64,000 nt of DNA from Pseudoalteromonas luteoviolacea S2607 (GTDB lineage Bacteria; Pseudomonadota; Gammaproteobacteria; Enterobacterales; Alteromonadaceae). Below are positions 19,142 to 28,864 of this stretch, piece by piece. The DNA lies in NCBI RefSeq assembly GCF_001625575.1, contig NZ_AUXV01000007.1, positions 186,001-250,000 on the forward strand, read 5' to 3'. The position numbers and the translations under genes were made by a program. Numbering within the stretch: position 1 is the stretch's first letter; each line of letters begins with the position of its first letter. The notes beneath the pieces are model-generated. The model searched no databases. It saw only the letters and a program-made list of their open reading frames with translations, and had not been told where the DNA came from.

Positions 19142-20077
19142 ATGGCAGGTTATTTTTCGGTCTTTCTCGTGCTGTTAACTTTGGGATCGGGCCTGATCTG
19201 GTTGATAGATCACTTAGTTTATGCACCAAAGCGTAAGGAGCGTATTGCGCTTGCCCAAGGAGCTTCAGAGCAACCACTTGATCAAGAAGTTATCGATCAA
19301 ATTGCGCCAGTGCCTGCCATAACTGATAGTGCGAAGTCTATTTTTCCAATGATAGCGGCGATCACGGTATTTAGATCGTTTATCTTCGAGCCTTTTCAAA
19401 TTCCGTCAGGCTCAATGATGCCAACATTGTTGGATGGAGACTTCATTCTCGTTCAAAAATATGCATACGGTATTAAAGACCCTGTTTGGCGTTCTCAACT
19501 TGTCGATGTTGAAGACCCTAAACGTGGTGATATTGCCGTATTCAAATTTCCTTTGGACGAGCGTATTGACTTTATCAAGCGTATTGTCGGTTTACCGGGA
19601 GACCGTATAGTCTACCGTAATCGCCAGCTTTTCATTAATCCAAAATGTGAAGAAGGTGAGCAAAACCGAGATGGGTTGGTGTGTGGTGAATTCAATAAGA
19701 TTGACGTAGAAATTGTGAATCGAGATGAATTTAAGCAAGGCTCTATGCCACTAGTACGTTTGACAGAATCTTTACCAGATGTTGAGCACGACATTTTAAT
19801 TAATCCGAAAGCTTTAGAATTGTCAGAGCGTTACTACCAGCAAGCTGGAACACGCCGAGACGAATGGGTCGTACCAGAAAACAGCTATTTCGCCATGGGC
19901 GATAACCGAAACAATAGCCAAGACAGCCGTATGTGGGGCTTTGTTCCTAAAGAGAACTTAGTAGGTAAAGCTGTATTCATCTGGATGAGTTTTGATTTTG
20001 AGAATGGCCCTGATAGCTTGTTACCAAGCTGGGTTCCAACAGGGGTTCGTTTTGAACGCCTAGGTAATATTCAGTAA
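19142..20077 (+). CDS. lepB: Signal peptidase I
   Basis: LepB removes signal peptides from Sec and Tat substrates at the outer face of the inner membrane. The 311 residues have an N-terminal transmembrane helix, a second one at about 60-80, the nucleophile Ser in PSGSMMPTL, the general-base Lys in [13 protein letters not shown], and the box E motif [17 protein letters not shown] precedes the ATG. It sits between lepA and rnc as in E. coli, and the three-base gap to rnc suggests coupling. Confidence 0.98.
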   Translation: MAGYFSVFLVLLTLGSGLIWLIDHLVYAPKRKERIALAQGASEQPLDQEVIDQIAPVPAITDSAKSIFPMIAAITVFRSFIFEPFQIPSGSMMPTLLDGDFILVQKYAYGIKDPVWRSQLVDVEDPKRGDIAVFKFPLDERIDFIKRIVGLPGDRIVYRNRQLFINPKCEEGEQNRDGLVCGEFNKIDVEIVNRDEFKQGSMPLVRLTESLPDVEHDILINPKALELSERYYQQAGTRRDEWVVPENSYFAMGDNRNNSQDSRMWGFVPKENLVGKAVFIWMSFDFENGPDSLLPSWVPTGVRFERLGNIQ

Positions 20078-20079
20078 CA

Positions 20080-20757
20080 ATGAAAAAGAACGTCACAGAG
20101 TTATATAAAAAAATCGGTTACGATTTTGCAGATCAAGGCTTGCTTGAGCAGGCCATGACTCATCGTAGCCACAAAGGTCAACATAACGAGCGCCTAGAAT
20201 TTCTAGGCGATTCTATTTTAAGCTTTGTCATCGCAGATGCGTTGTATCATAAGTTTCCAAAAGCGCGAGAGGGTGATTTAAGCCGCATGCGTTCAACGCT
20301 TGTTCGAGGGCAGACACTTGCAGAATTTGGCGTTGAATTTGGCTTAGGTGATTATTTACGCCTAGGTCCAGGTGAGCTTAAAAGTGGTGGTTATCGCCGT
20401 GAATCTACATTGGCAGATGCTGTGGAAGCGATTATTGGCGCGGTGTTTTTAGATTCAGACATCGAGACCTGTAAGGCGCTTGTATTACAATGGTATCAAA
20501 GCCGTTTAGAAGCAATCTCTCCGGGTCATAACCAAAAGGATCCTAAAACGCTGTTACAGGAATACCTACAGGCCAGAAAGTTGCCTTTACCTGCTTATCA
20601 AGTGATTGATACAAAAGGGCAGGCACACAACCAGACATTCACGGTGGAGTGCTCTGTTAAAGGGATGGATAGCATTATCTCTGTCGGTAGCTCGCGTCGT
20701 AAGGCTGAGCAAAAAGCCGCTGAACAAGCATTGAAGATTTTAAAAGATGAATCCTAA
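20080..20757 (+). CDS. rnc: Ribonuclease III
   Basis: This 225-residue double-strand RNA endonuclease processes rRNA precursors and some mRNAs. The signature [11 protein letters not shown] at about residues 38-48 holds catalytic Glu and Asp, with the second pair in [14 protein letters not shown] dsRNA-binding domain fills the C-terminal third ([11 protein letters not shown], then [12 protein letters not shown]). The 3' end overlaps era by 11 bases, the same coupling as in E. coli. Confidence 0.98.
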   Translation: MKKNVTELYKKIGYDFADQGLLEQAMTHRSHKGQHNERLEFLGDSILSFVIADALYHKFPKAREGDLSRMRSTLVRGQTLAEFGVEFGLGDYLRLGPGELKSGGYRRESTLADAVEAIIGAVFLDSDIETCKALVLQWYQSRLEAISPGHNQKDPKTLLQEYLQARKLPLPAYQVIDTKGQAHNQTFTVECSVKGMDSIISVGSSRRKAEQKAAEQALKILKDES

Positions 20758-21646
20758 TACCCATTGCGGCATGGTGGCCATTGTTGGTCGACCAAATGTC
20801 GGTAAATCTACATTGTTGAACAAGATTGTTGAACAAAAAGTGAGTATCACGTCTCGTAAACCGCAAACGACGAGGCACCGTATTATGGGGATCCATACTG
20901 AAGATAACTATCAAGCTGTCTATGTGGATACACCAGGATTACACATTGAAGAAAAGCGGGCTATTAATCGGTTGATGAACCGTGCCGCGAGTAGCTCTAT
21001 CGGTGATGTTGAGCTTATCATTTTTGTCGTTGAGGGAACGTTATGGAACCAAGACGATGAAATGGTACTTAACAAGGTGAAAGAAAGTGGCCGTCCAGTT
21101 TTGGTTGTGATGAATAAGAGCGATCAAGTTAAAGACAAAGAAGCCATCCTACACCATATGCAGTGGCTTAGTGAACAACACGAGTTCATTGGGATCGTGC
21201 CTGTGTCTGCCAAAATAGGTAAGAACATTGATATGGTCAAAGAGGAAGTTAAAAGCCGTTTACCCGAGTGCGAATTTTACTTCCCAGATGATTATGTTAC
21301 CGACCGCTCTATGCGCTTTTTAGCGGCTGAGATTGTCCGCGAAAAACTAATGCGTTTTATGGGTGATGAGTTACCTTACTCTGTAACTGTAGAAATTGAG
21401 CAATTTAAGTGGCAAGACAATGGCGTTTGGCAAATTAATGCATTAATACTCGTCGAGAGACAGTCACAAAAACGCATGGTGATCGGCAATAAAGGCGAAA
21501 AGCTCAAAGTGATCGGCCGTGAAGCAAGAAAAGACTTAGAAGACATGCTTGATAACAAGGTATTCTTGGAGTTGTGGGTAAAAGTGAAATCTGGCTGGGC
21601 AGACGATGAGCGTGCACTTCGCAGCTTAGGGTACGGAGAAGATTGA
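20747..21646 (+). CDS. era: Era, ribosome-assembly GTPase
   Basis: Era binds the 3' end of 16S rRNA during 30S maturation. The 299 residues carry GRPNVGKST (G1), DTPGLH (G3) and NKSD (G4), then a type II KH domain with [13 protein letters not shown]. The start at 20747 lies inside rnc; no strong Shine-Dalgarno is seen, which suits translational coupling. recO starts right after the stop. Confidence 0.98.
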   Translation: MNPNTHCGMVAIVGRPNVGKSTLLNKIVEQKVSITSRKPQTTRHRIMGIHTEDNYQAVYVDTPGLHIEEKRAINRLMNRAASSSIGDVELIIFVVEGTLWNQDDEMVLNKVKESGRPVLVVMNKSDQVKDKEAILHHMQWLSEQHEFIGIVPVSAKIGKNIDMVKEEVKSRLPECEFYFPDDYVTDRSMRFLAAEIVREKLMRFMGDELPYSVTVEIEQFKWQDNGVWQINALILVERQSQKRMVIGNKGEKLKVIGREARKDLEDMLDNKVFLELWVKVKSGWADDERALRSLGYGED

Positions 21647-22384
21647 TTGGATAGCGACTTTCGGCAAGCATATTTGCTGCATCGGCGACCATATAGAGAC
21701 TCGCAAGTGATGCTAAATATGCTGGTCGAAGGCATCGGGCAACTTTCCATGGTTGCCCGTATAAAAGGTAAGAGGGCGCTTAGGCAAAATGCGTCTTTGC
21801 AACCTTTCACATGCTTGCTGATAAGATTTGCTGGCAAGTATGATTTAAAATACCTGAACGATTTTGAACTTCACACTCCACCATTATTATTTAAAGGTAT
21901 TCATCTCTATTGCGGCTTTTATTTAAATGAGCTATCGCATCGTATTATTCCAACAAATGAGCCTTTGGATCATGCATTCGAGTTATATCAAGCTCACTTA
22001 AAGCAGCTATATGCAGCTAATCAAACAGTGGTAAACTCAAACGAGCATGATAAAGCAACGGTGAATGAACAAATCGAGGGAATACTTCGTAACTATGAGT
22101 TTCAATTACTATGTGAATTAGGTTTTGGTGTCGAGTTTGATTATGATGCGTTTGGCGAACCAATTGATGCCTCAAGATATTATCAATTTGTGCGTGAGGT
22201 GGGGTTTTGCCCGAGCGAAGATGTTCAACGTAGCTTTTCTGGCAAGACGCTCCTTTCTATTGGCCAAGGTGAATATCAATCACAAATAGCCAGAAGACAG
22301 GCTAAAGCACTGAGCCGATATTTATTAAAACCACTGCTTGGAAGTAAGCCACTGAAGAGCAGAGAATTATTTCAACCAAGGTAG
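21647..22384 (+). CDS. recO: RecO, DNA repair protein
   Basis: RecO works with RecR and RecF to load RecA on SSB-coated DNA. The 245-residue protein starts with the OB fold ([26 protein letters not shown]) and goes on with the helical domain; CELGFG and the C-terminal [20 protein letters not shown] are typical. The start is a TTG directly after the era stop, with GGAGA eight bases upstream. The zinc-binding cysteines of some RecO proteins are absent, as usual in enterobacterial-type RecO. Confidence 0.95.
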   Translation: MDSDFRQAYLLHRRPYRDSQVMLNMLVEGIGQLSMVARIKGKRALRQNASLQPFTCLLIRFAGKYDLKYLNDFELHTPPLLFKGIHLYCGFYLNELSHRIIPTNEPLDHAFELYQAHLKQLYAANQTVVNSNEHDKATVNEQIEGILRNYEFQLLCELGFGVEFDYDAFGEPIDASRYYQFVREVGFCPSEDVQRSFSGKTLLSIGQGEYQSQIARRQAKALSRYLLKPLLGSKPLKSRELFQPR

Positions 22385-22388
22385 AATA

Positions 22389-23123
22389 ATGAAAGATATT
22401 TTATTGGGTGTTAACGTAGACCATATTGCGACGCTAAGACAAGCGCGTGGGACTAGCTACCCAGATCCGGCACACGCTGCGGCTGTAGCCGAGCATGCAG
22501 GGGCTGATGGCATTACTATTCATTTACGTGAAGATCGTCGCCATATTCAGGATAGAGATGTTTATGTCATGGCAAAAACAATTCAAACACGCATGAACTT
22601 AGAGATTGCTGTAACGGATGAAATGTTGGATATTGCCTGTGAAGTAAAACCTGAGTATGTCTGCCTTGTGCCAGAAAAGCGTGAAGAACTTACTACTGAG
22701 GGTGGTTTAGACGTTGTCGGTAATCAACAAAAGGTGACTGATGCGGTAGAGAAACTCGCTGCGGCAGGTATTAAAGTGTCGCTATTCATAGATGCAGACA
22801 AAGCGCAGATTGATGCGGCAAAAGCGACCGGTGCGCCTTACATTGAAATTCATACTGGGGCTTATGCTGATGCGCATTCTGATAGCGAACAAAAAGCAGA
22901 ATTAGAACGTATTCGCGAAGGTGTGCAATATGCACATGGTTTAGGCATTATTGTAAATGCAGGGCACGGCCTTCATTACCACAACATTAAGCCGATTGCT
23001 GAGATGCCTGAAATTTACGAGTTAAATATTGGTCATGCCATTATTGCTCGTGCAGCGATTGATGGTTTAGAAAAAGCGGTTAGAGATATGAAACGTTTGA
23101 TGCTTGAAGCGCGTCAAGCATAG
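22389..23123 (+). CDS. pdxJ: Pyridoxine 5'-phosphate synthase
   Basis: PdxJ joins 1-deoxyxylulose 5-phosphate with 3-amino-2-oxopropyl phosphate to make pyridoxine phosphate, the end of the DXP-dependent vitamin B6 route. The 244 residues contain [17 protein letters not shown] at the start, [28 protein letters not shown] and [10 protein letters not shown], all family signatures of the TIM barrel. Four bases separate it from recO, as in the E. coli rnc-era-recO-pdxJ order. acpS, next in E. coli, is absent here. Confidence 0.98.
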   Translation: MKDILLGVNVDHIATLRQARGTSYPDPAHAAAVAEHAGADGITIHLREDRRHIQDRDVYVMAKTIQTRMNLEIAVTDEMLDIACEVKPEYVCLVPEKREELTTEGGLDVVGNQQKVTDAVEKLAAAGIKVSLFIDADKAQIDAAKATGAPYIEIHTGAYADAHSDSEQKAELERIREGVQYAHGLGIIVNAGHGLHYHNIKPIAEMPEIYELNIGHAIIARAAIDGLEKAVRDMKRLMLEARQA

Positions 23124-23141
23124 ACTTACTGCTTTCCAAAT

Positions 23142-23172
23142 AAAAACCCCAGCTAGATAGCTGGGGTTTTTA
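23142..23172. terminator. Bidirectional terminator between pdxJ and bcp
   Basis: An 8-bp perfect stem CCCCAGCT (23147-23154) / AGCTGGGG (23159-23166) with a 4-base loop, with As before and Ts after. It ends the rpoE-pdxJ block and the convergent bcp transcript. Confidence 0.9.
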
Positions 23173-23173
23173 T

Positions 23174-23647
23174 TTATGCTTGTTCTGCTAGGTAGTCGAT
23201 AACGACTTGGTGATGCTCTTTAGTCTTAAACTTATTGAAGACGTGCTTAACTTTACCGTCTTTACCCACTAAGAAGCTGATGCGGTGAATACCATCGTAC
23301 TCTTTACCCATGAACTTTTTTAAGCCCCATACGCCAAATGCATCTGCAATGGCATGGTCTTCATCTGAAAGGAGATCAAAGTTTAATTCTTTTTTTGTTT
23401 CGAAGTTTTTTAACTTTTTCACAGGGTCTGGGCTGATTCCTACAGCAACTGTATTGTATTGAGCAAGCTGCTCTTTATGGTCGCGTAGTTGCTCTGCTTG
23501 AACAGTACATCCAGGTGTTAGGGCTTTCGGGTAAAAGTAGACCAATACTTGGCTGTCGCCAAGCAGTGTGTTCAGTTCTACGGTTTCACCATTTTGATTT
23601 TCAAGTTTAAAACTAGGTGCGTTATCACCTGCTTGTAATGTGTTCAT
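23174..23647 (-). CDS. bcp: Bcp/PrxQ-type peroxiredoxin lacking the resolving Cys
   Basis: This 157-residue thioredoxin-fold peroxidase reduces hydroperoxides. The active-site loop is ALTPGCTVQAEQLRD with peroxidatic Cys47. E. coli Bcp has a second Cys five residues later (CTVQAC); here that position is Glu52, and the protein contains no other Cys. It should therefore act as a 1-Cys enzyme that needs an outside thiol. The rest (LLSDEDHAIADAFGVWG, YDGIHRISFLVG, FKTKEHHQVV) is close to E. coli Bcp. It lies nine bases after gcvR, the conserved gcvR-bcp pair. Confidence 0.95.
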   Translation of the reverse strand: MNTLQAGDNAPSFKLENQNGETVELNTLLGDSQVLVYFYPKALTPGCTVQAEQLRDHKEQLAQYNTVAVGISPDPVKKLKNFETKKELNFDLLSDEDHAIADAFGVWGLKKFMGKEYDGIHRISFLVGKDGKVKHVFNKFKTKEHHQVVIDYLAEQA

Positions 23648-23656
23648 TTATGATCC

Positions 23657-24190
23657 TTAGCGAATGCGTCTGAAAACATAGTGTACGTTTGAAATACCAG
23701 AAAGTTCTTCAAACTTTTCTTTAAATTTATCAAAGTCTAACTCTGAAGGTGTATTAAACTCCAGAAGACAGCTCATGTGCATTTCACCTTGCTCTTCATA
23801 AGTATCCGATTTTAGGGAGCAAATACTCATGTTTTGCTCTGCAAAAAAACGCGTTACGCGGCTGAGTGTACCTTGAGTGTCTAAGCCTGAGTATTCTAAT
23901 GTATACCCTGCGCCATATTCATTTTCTGTATGACTTGAGGTGCGCTTCATCATTGTCATTAGACCAAGCTCAACGCTTTTAACCGGAAGCGTATGTTCGA
24001 CCCGACTAATTGCAGCCATGTCGCCAGATAGCAACATGATAAACGTAAACTCGTTACCCAATATCGCGATTCGACTATCTATGATATTGCAGTTACTTTC
24101 ACTCACCAACTGGGTGAGTTCGCTTACTATACCGGATCTATCTTCCCCGATAGCAGTTAAAACAAGTTGGTGTGAAGTAAAAGTAGTCAT
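23657..24190 (-). CDS. gcvR: GcvR, glycine cleavage system regulator (tandem ACT domains)
   Basis: This 177-residue protein has two ACT domains (LTAIGEDRSGIVSELTQLV at the start; LDTQGTLSRVTRFFAEQNMSI in the second half). In E. coli GcvR binds GcvA and, with glycine as ligand, represses or releases the gcv operon; it does not itself bind DNA. No gcvA or gcvTHP is in the window. It is divergent from bamC, with no dapA between them. Confidence 0.92.
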   Translation of the reverse strand: MTTFTSHQLVLTAIGEDRSGIVSELTQLVSESNCNIIDSRIAILGNEFTFIMLLSGDMAAISRVEHTLPVKSVELGLMTMMKRTSSHTENEYGAGYTLEYSGLDTQGTLSRVTRFFAEQNMSICSLKSDTYEEQGEMHMSCLLEFNTPSELDFDKFKEKFEELSGISNVHYVFRRIR

Positions 24191-24499
24191 TTCGACATCC
24201 TAGTGAGTCATTGCCAAATTGAGTGATGGAGGCTGGTTTTTAGTTATATGAAGGCGAATACTATCACAGTTTGATACTGAGTCCCACCGCTGAAGATGAG
24301 GGCAGTAGGGTGCCTAGTACAATTCAGGCTTACTATTCTTGTGTTTGCGGGGTTTGCCAAGTAACATAGTGCAAATTTTTGAAAAAATTATCTGTCACTC
24401 CAAAACAAAATTATTGAGTTTTGCAGTGAACCATTTCAGCAATCCTTAATCTTAAGTGAAAGAATAATTATATAATGGGTTTGCTAAGGAGTTTTATTA
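24191..24499. other. 309-base divergent intergenic region gcvR/bamC
   Basis: No gene is seen here. In E. coli dapA lies between gcvR and bamC; no dapA remnant could be recognised. A TATAAT at 24471-24476 lies 13 bases before the AAGGAG of bamC and could be a -10 box, but no good -35 is seen at the right distance. Confidence 0.5.
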
Positions 24500-25561
24500 G
24501 TGCAGTATTGGGTCCCTAAAGCGCTAACACTAAGCGTTGTACTTGGTTTATCAGGTTGTAGTGTTTTTACCAACGACGCTCATCAAAAGAAAAACTATCG
24601 AGTTCACGAGGCTGTGCAAGTTCCAGCAGATCTTGAGCAACCTTATCAAGACCAAGAATTCAAAATGAGTGTTGCCACTTATGCTAATGATTCAGAAGCT
24701 AAAGGTTATCGTCCACCTCAGCAAGTACTGACGCTGGCTAAAGGCAGCTGGGCTGAAGACAAAGAAGATGTGGCGCGTATTTATTTTGATAAGAATGATG
24801 GTATTGAATCGTTAGACGGTTTTATTTGGCGTGCTGTTGAAAATGTGATCAGCAACCACGAGGCCAGAATAAGTGAAGATAACCGTAATCAAGGCACAAT
24901 CGTGACAGATTGGTATTCTTTGATTAAGGCCGAAGAAGGTTGGTTTTGGGAAACTGAGACAGAAGTATCAAGGCAACGTTTTGAATTTGTACTGACTCAG
25001 AAAGAGCATCAGAGAACAGCGTCTTTGGAAGCTAAACTTGTCGAGTATCAAAGTGATGATGTTCCTCTCAATGAACTTTTACAGCAACAACTAGAAGTGC
25101 GGGCAATCAATGAAGTGGTTGCGGAGTTTGATTATCAATACCGCTTGTTACAAGTTGAAATGCGTAAGCAACAGGGTGTACTGTCATTAGATCTTGGGTT
25201 TGATAGCGAAGGTAATGCAGCACTTATTACACTGGCTGATCGCAACACGGTGATGGAAAGACTGTCTAACTTTCTAGAAAGGGTCAATTTCACTGTTATC
25301 AGAATCGATAGTGATAGCAATGAAGTACTGGTGAGATACGAAGCACCAGAAAACAGTGTCTGGGATTCTATCTGGGGCGAGGAAATGACAGCTCTTGCTA
25401 TCCCTGATGGTGACTATACGATTAAAGTTGGTACAACAGATGATGAACAAACATCGCTAACATGGTTTGATGCAGAGCGTAATGTGCTGGATGCAGCTAC
25501 TATGGGAACTCTTCAACAGGGGCTTGTTGAGGCGTTAAGAAACCGCGGACTAAGTATATAA
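24500..25561 (+). CDS. bamC: BamC, outer-membrane assembly lipoprotein
   Basis: This 353-residue lipoprotein belongs to the BAM complex that inserts beta-barrel proteins. The signal peptide ends in the lipobox LSGC (Cys about residue 20). The unstructured BamD-binding N-terminal stretch is followed by two helix-grip domains, the last ending QGLVEALRNRGLSI. The start is a GTG at 24500 with AAGGAG at good spacing. In E. coli bamC is behind dapA; here it stands alone and is followed by a strong terminator. Confidence 0.9.
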   Translation: MQYWVPKALTLSVVLGLSGCSVFTNDAHQKKNYRVHEAVQVPADLEQPYQDQEFKMSVATYANDSEAKGYRPPQQVLTLAKGSWAEDKEDVARIYFDKNDGIESLDGFIWRAVENVISNHEARISEDNRNQGTIVTDWYSLIKAEEGWFWETETEVSRQRFEFVLTQKEHQRTASLEAKLVEYQSDDVPLNELLQQQLEVRAINEVVAEFDYQYRLLQVEMRKQQGVLSLDLGFDSEGNAALITLADRNTVMERLSNFLERVNFTVIRIDSDSNEVLVRYEAPENSVWDSIWGEEMTALAIPDGDYTIKVGTTDDEQTSLTWFDAERNVLDAATMGTLQQGLVEALRNRGLSI

Positions 25562-25584
25562 TTACAAACCGCTAAAGTCGTTCA

Positions 25585-25615
25585 GAAAAGAGCATTCGCT
25601 CTTTTCTTTTTTTTT
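25585..25615 (+). terminator. Rho-independent terminator after bamC
   Basis: A 9-bp perfect stem GAAAAGAGC (25585-25593) / GCTCTTTTC (25598-25606), 4-base loop, then nine Ts. It lies directly before the start of the next gene on the same strand, so that gene either has a promoter inside this region or depends on read-through. Confidence 0.9.
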
Positions 25616-25627
25616 GTGGGTAAAGAA

Positions 25628-27001
25628 ATGATGTCAGATACAACGCATTCTTCACAAGTGAATTGGCGAACTTGGTTCGCTTTTTTGGTGCCGTCGCTGA
25701 TAGGTGTTTTTCTGTTTATGACACCTGTTCCCGATGGCGAAGCAATGACCATTCCTATAGCAAAGCTTGCAAAAGCACTGCAGGAGTTTACGGGACCCAT
25801 TATACATGCATTGATTGTTTCAATCGTTTGCATTACTGGTGTTTTAAGCGTTGTAGTAAAAGTATTTAAACCAAAGCCTTTGCTACAAATAGACCTAGTT
25901 AAACACTTGTTTGACGTTAGCTGGCTGTGGGTTGCAACGCGTTTATTTGGTATGACCTTTATTATCATGACATTCTTCCAAGTGGGTCCCGAATTAATCC
26001 ATTCAAAATACACAGGGGCATTGGTATTAAATGATTTATTACCAGTTCTGTTTTCCGTATTTGTGTTGGCCGGCTTGCTATTACCATTATTGCTTAACTT
26101 TGGTTTACTAGAACTTGTTGGTACGTTATTGACCAAAATAATGCGGCCTGTATTTGGTGTTCCGGGTCGCAGTGCGGTTAATTGTGTTGCATCTTGGTTA
26201 GGTGACGGTAGTGTTGGTATTTTGATGACTTCTCGCCAATATGAAGACAAGCATTATACGCAAAGAGAAGCTGCTATCATCGGTACAACCTTTTCAGCCG
26301 TATCGATTACATTTTGTTTGGTCGTGATTGGGCAAGTAAAGCTTGAGCATTTATTTGCACCATTTTATTTGACTGTATGTGCTGCGGGGATTGTTGCCGC
26401 AATTATAGTACCTAGGTTACCACCACTGAGTTTCAAAAAAGACCTGTATGTGGATGGCTCAACTCACAACGAAGACTCAGAGCTTGTACCAGAAGGAAAG
26501 ACATTATTTGGCCATGCGCTGGATGTAGCGCTGGATAAGGCACACAAAGCACCGGGCGTGAAGGGTACAGCGAAAGAAGGTGTTTATAACGCGTTGGATA
26601 TGCTGTTTGCTGTACTGCCAGTAGTTATGGCTGTGGGTACGTTTGCGCTTATCATTGCAGAAGAAACGCCTATTTTCCAATTCTTGGGTCAGCCATTCAT
26701 ACCTTATTTAGAGTTACTACAAGTGCCTGAAGCCGCAAAGGCAGCGGAAACCATCGTTGTTGGCTTTGCCGACATGTTTATTCCGTCAATTTTAGCGGCT
26801 GGTAGTATCGAAAGTGACGTGACTCGCTTTATTGTGGCCGCGCTAAGTGTTACTCAATTAATCTATATGTCTGAAGTTGGGGCGTTACTTTTGGGCAGTA
26901 AAATACCAGTAAATATCTTTGAGTTATTTGCAGTATTTATTTTAAGAACCCTAGTGACTTTGCCTGTGATTGCCTTGATGGCTCACTGGTTGGTAGGGTA
27001 A
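25628..27001 (+). CDS. YjiH-family membrane protein (nucleoside-recognition/Gate domain)
   Basis: This 457-residue inner-membrane protein has about ten hydrophobic segments. Two 'Gate' (nucleoside recognition) segments are seen: GRSAVNCVASWLGDGSVGI at about 180 and a second around IVVGFADMFIPSILA near 380, with KIPVNIFELF following. The YjiH group has no settled substrate; relatives such as NupC-like and spore-maturation proteins carry the same Gate fold. The ATG at 25628 is taken; a GTG at 25616 and an ATG at 25631 are alternatives. It has no metabolic neighbour that would reveal the substrate. Confidence 0.8.
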   Translation: MMSDTTHSSQVNWRTWFAFLVPSLIGVFLFMTPVPDGEAMTIPIAKLAKALQEFTGPIIHALIVSIVCITGVLSVVVKVFKPKPLLQIDLVKHLFDVSWLWVATRLFGMTFIIMTFFQVGPELIHSKYTGALVLNDLLPVLFSVFVLAGLLLPLLLNFGLLELVGTLLTKIMRPVFGVPGRSAVNCVASWLGDGSVGILMTSRQYEDKHYTQREAAIIGTTFSAVSITFCLVVIGQVKLEHLFAPFYLTVCAAGIVAAIIVPRLPPLSFKKDLYVDGSTHNEDSELVPEGKTLFGHALDVALDKAHKAPGVKGTAKEGVYNALDMLFAVLPVVMAVGTFALIIAEETPIFQFLGQPFIPYLELLQVPEAAKAAETIVVGFADMFIPSILAAGSIESDVTRFIVAALSVTQLIYMSEVGALLLGSKIPVNIFELFAVFILRTLVTLPVIALMAHWLVG

Positions 27002-27038
27002 TAATCGCGACAGGGGATCTTAGCGATGATCCTCTGTC

Positions 27039-27233
27039 TTAATCTTTGTGATGATTAGCGTCTTGTTGGTCTTCCTGGTTTTTTTCTTCTTCACCTTTTA
27101 TTTGTTTGTCGATTTTGCTTTTTACGTTGAATTTTGTAGCGTATTTCAAAAGCGTGATATTACCAATGATGTAGCCAAGTACCGCGACAATAATCAATAT
27201 TATTTGCCAAGTTTCTAGCTTTTCTTCACCCAT
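27039..27233 (-). CDS. Small single-pass membrane protein (DUF2897-like)
   Basis: This 64-residue protein has one transmembrane helix (about 9-27, WQIILIIVAVLGYIIGN), then LLKYATK and a highly charged C-terminus rich in Lys, Glu, Gln and Asp. This resembles the DUF2897 family of Alteromonadales and Vibrionales, of unknown function. A GAGAG tract lies about nine bases before the ATG. It is convergent with the YjiH-type gene. Confidence 0.65.
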   Translation of the reverse strand: MGEEKLETWQIILIIVAVLGYIIGNITLLKYATKFNVKSKIDKQIKGEEEKNQEDQQDANHHKD

Positions 27234-27463
27234 TTAGTCGCTCTCATGTCATATGTTGTTCAGGTTAAGTAAACTTCTGATAAATACTCTAGAAGTCACA
27301 TGTGAGAGTCTACTAAAATCACTTTAATTGTTCGACCAATAATAATTGTAAATAGTGTGAGATATTCGCAGCATTTTAATTTTACAATTGGTATGATCGG
27401 CGGTAATGAAAGTGATGCAAATGATTGCAGGCTTTCAAAAGCATCTTCTTTTCTGATTAATAA

Positions 27464-28813
27464 ATGGTTTGTGCATCCATGGAGCAAGTTTTAATTTGGC
27501 CTTCTCAGTTCCCATTGCTTTTAAAAGGGCTTGTTGAAGACAATGGCGCCTTTATTTTAGACGCCCTAGAGGCGTGGCCAGAGTGTGAAGCTATTAAGGA
27601 TGAACAAGGTGTGGTATCTCAGGTATTGCCTCCGATTTTTTACGTAGCATGGCTTCAACCACTAGACCCCTTTGAGTCCTGTTTTTTTCAACATATTGAT
27701 GAATATGGCGTGGAAGAGCATCAGTATGTGGCTGATTTACTTCAGCACATTGCGGCAGCTGGAATGAGTAAAGATGAGCTAACACGTAAGTTACTAAGTG
27801 GCTTAGCTCGATATTCGAGTATTAAGGCTCAGGCAAAGTTACAATCGAAAGTTTCATTTACGGATTTGCTGCTAAAAAATCAACAATATAAGACACTCGC
27901 TTGGTTACTTGAAGGGGACTTTAAACTGACCCCTACCCAAGCTTGTGAATTTTGGATATATGGCGCAACAAGCGCACGAGAGAGCTTGTCTGCTTGTTAT
28001 CAGAATGCATTGCAAAACTTATCTCAAACTCAGTTGGAAGCTGTTAAAAGGCTTAATGAAGGTGAAGATTGTGATGGGCTTCTCAATCTTTTATGCAATG
28101 AAGAAGAGTTGCTGCATATATTAGACAATGCACTACTTGAGCAAGTGATGTCGGGCACGGCAAAGCAATCGAACATGATGTCTTTAATTGCCAAGGGTGC
28201 TAAGGGGCACGGTAAAGACAGTGCCGGTAAATCTGCGATGATGTGGATAGTTGAGAAAGGGTTTGTTAGCGCGGCAAAAGCGCTGAGTAGTTTTCACTGT
28301 GCGGTGTCACTTGACGATCTTGGCAGAAACCTGATGCATTATGCGGTGCTTTCAAATTCGAAGCCGATGCTAGAGATAGTTGAGGGAATGGGGGTGGATC
28401 CGAGATTGGCAGATATCTCGGGTTGTACACCATATCGTTTAGCGTCGGATAATCAATCGGTGAGTGCTAAGAAGTATCTAGAGAAACGCGGTATTATAGA
28501 GCTCAGCGATGAAGCGAAGTATCAGCGAATATTTAGAGTCTACTTGCTGAAAGCTTTGGTTGTAGTGTTGTTGCCTGTTCAAATGGCATTGTTTTTCGAT
28601 GCAGGGCGGGAAAATAAGCTTTCCATGATCATACTGTTATCCAGTTGTACCTTGTTTATCTTTGCAATTGCACGATTGCTAAAGAGTAGGAAGTTATTTC
28701 CCACCACAAGGTTACCTTTTACATTAAGGTGTCTTGGTGCATTGAGCTGGTTGAGTTTAGCGATTCAAGCACTGTTTACAGTGACGATGTGTTTAGCGGT
28801 GATGAGCAGTTAA
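27464..28813 (+). CDS. Ankyrin-like protein with C-terminal membrane helices
   Basis: I do not recognise a named family. The 449 residues fall into a helical N-terminal part, an ankyrin-like stretch at about 260-340 (GKSAMMWIVEKGFVSAAKAL, LGRNLMHYAVLSNSKPMLEIV, GCTPYRLASDNQSVSAKKYL) and three hydrophobic helices in the last 100 residues. The soluble part probably faces the cytoplasm and the protein is anchored by its C-terminus. Starts at 27464 or at the ATG 15 bases later are both open; neither has a clear ribosome-binding site. It is convergent with bamE, with stops about 50 bases apart. Confidence 0.65.
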   Translation: MVCASMEQVLIWPSQFPLLLKGLVEDNGAFILDALEAWPECEAIKDEQGVVSQVLPPIFYVAWLQPLDPFESCFFQHIDEYGVEEHQYVADLLQHIAAAGMSKDELTRKLLSGLARYSSIKAQAKLQSKVSFTDLLLKNQQYKTLAWLLEGDFKLTPTQACEFWIYGATSARESLSACYQNALQNLSQTQLEAVKRLNEGEDCDGLLNLLCNEEELLHILDNALLEQVMSGTAKQSNMMSLIAKGAKGHGKDSAGKSAMMWIVEKGFVSAAKALSSFHCAVSLDDLGRNLMHYAVLSNSKPMLEIVEGMGVDPRLADISGCTPYRLASDNQSVSAKKYLEKRGIIELSDEAKYQRIFRVYLLKALVVVLLPVQMALFFDAGRENKLSMIILLSSCTLFIFAIARLLKSRKLFPTTRLPFTLRCLGALSWLSLAIQALFTVTMCLAVMSS

Positions 28814-28864
28814 CTGAGAGTTTAAATTATTGTCGGCAGGTGTTGACCTGCCGCATCAAAAAGA

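Noticed and set aside
25582..26250. 222-residue minus-strand open frame
   Set aside because: Antisense to the YjiH-type gene and overlapping the bamC terminator; Asn/Thr-rich shadow composition.
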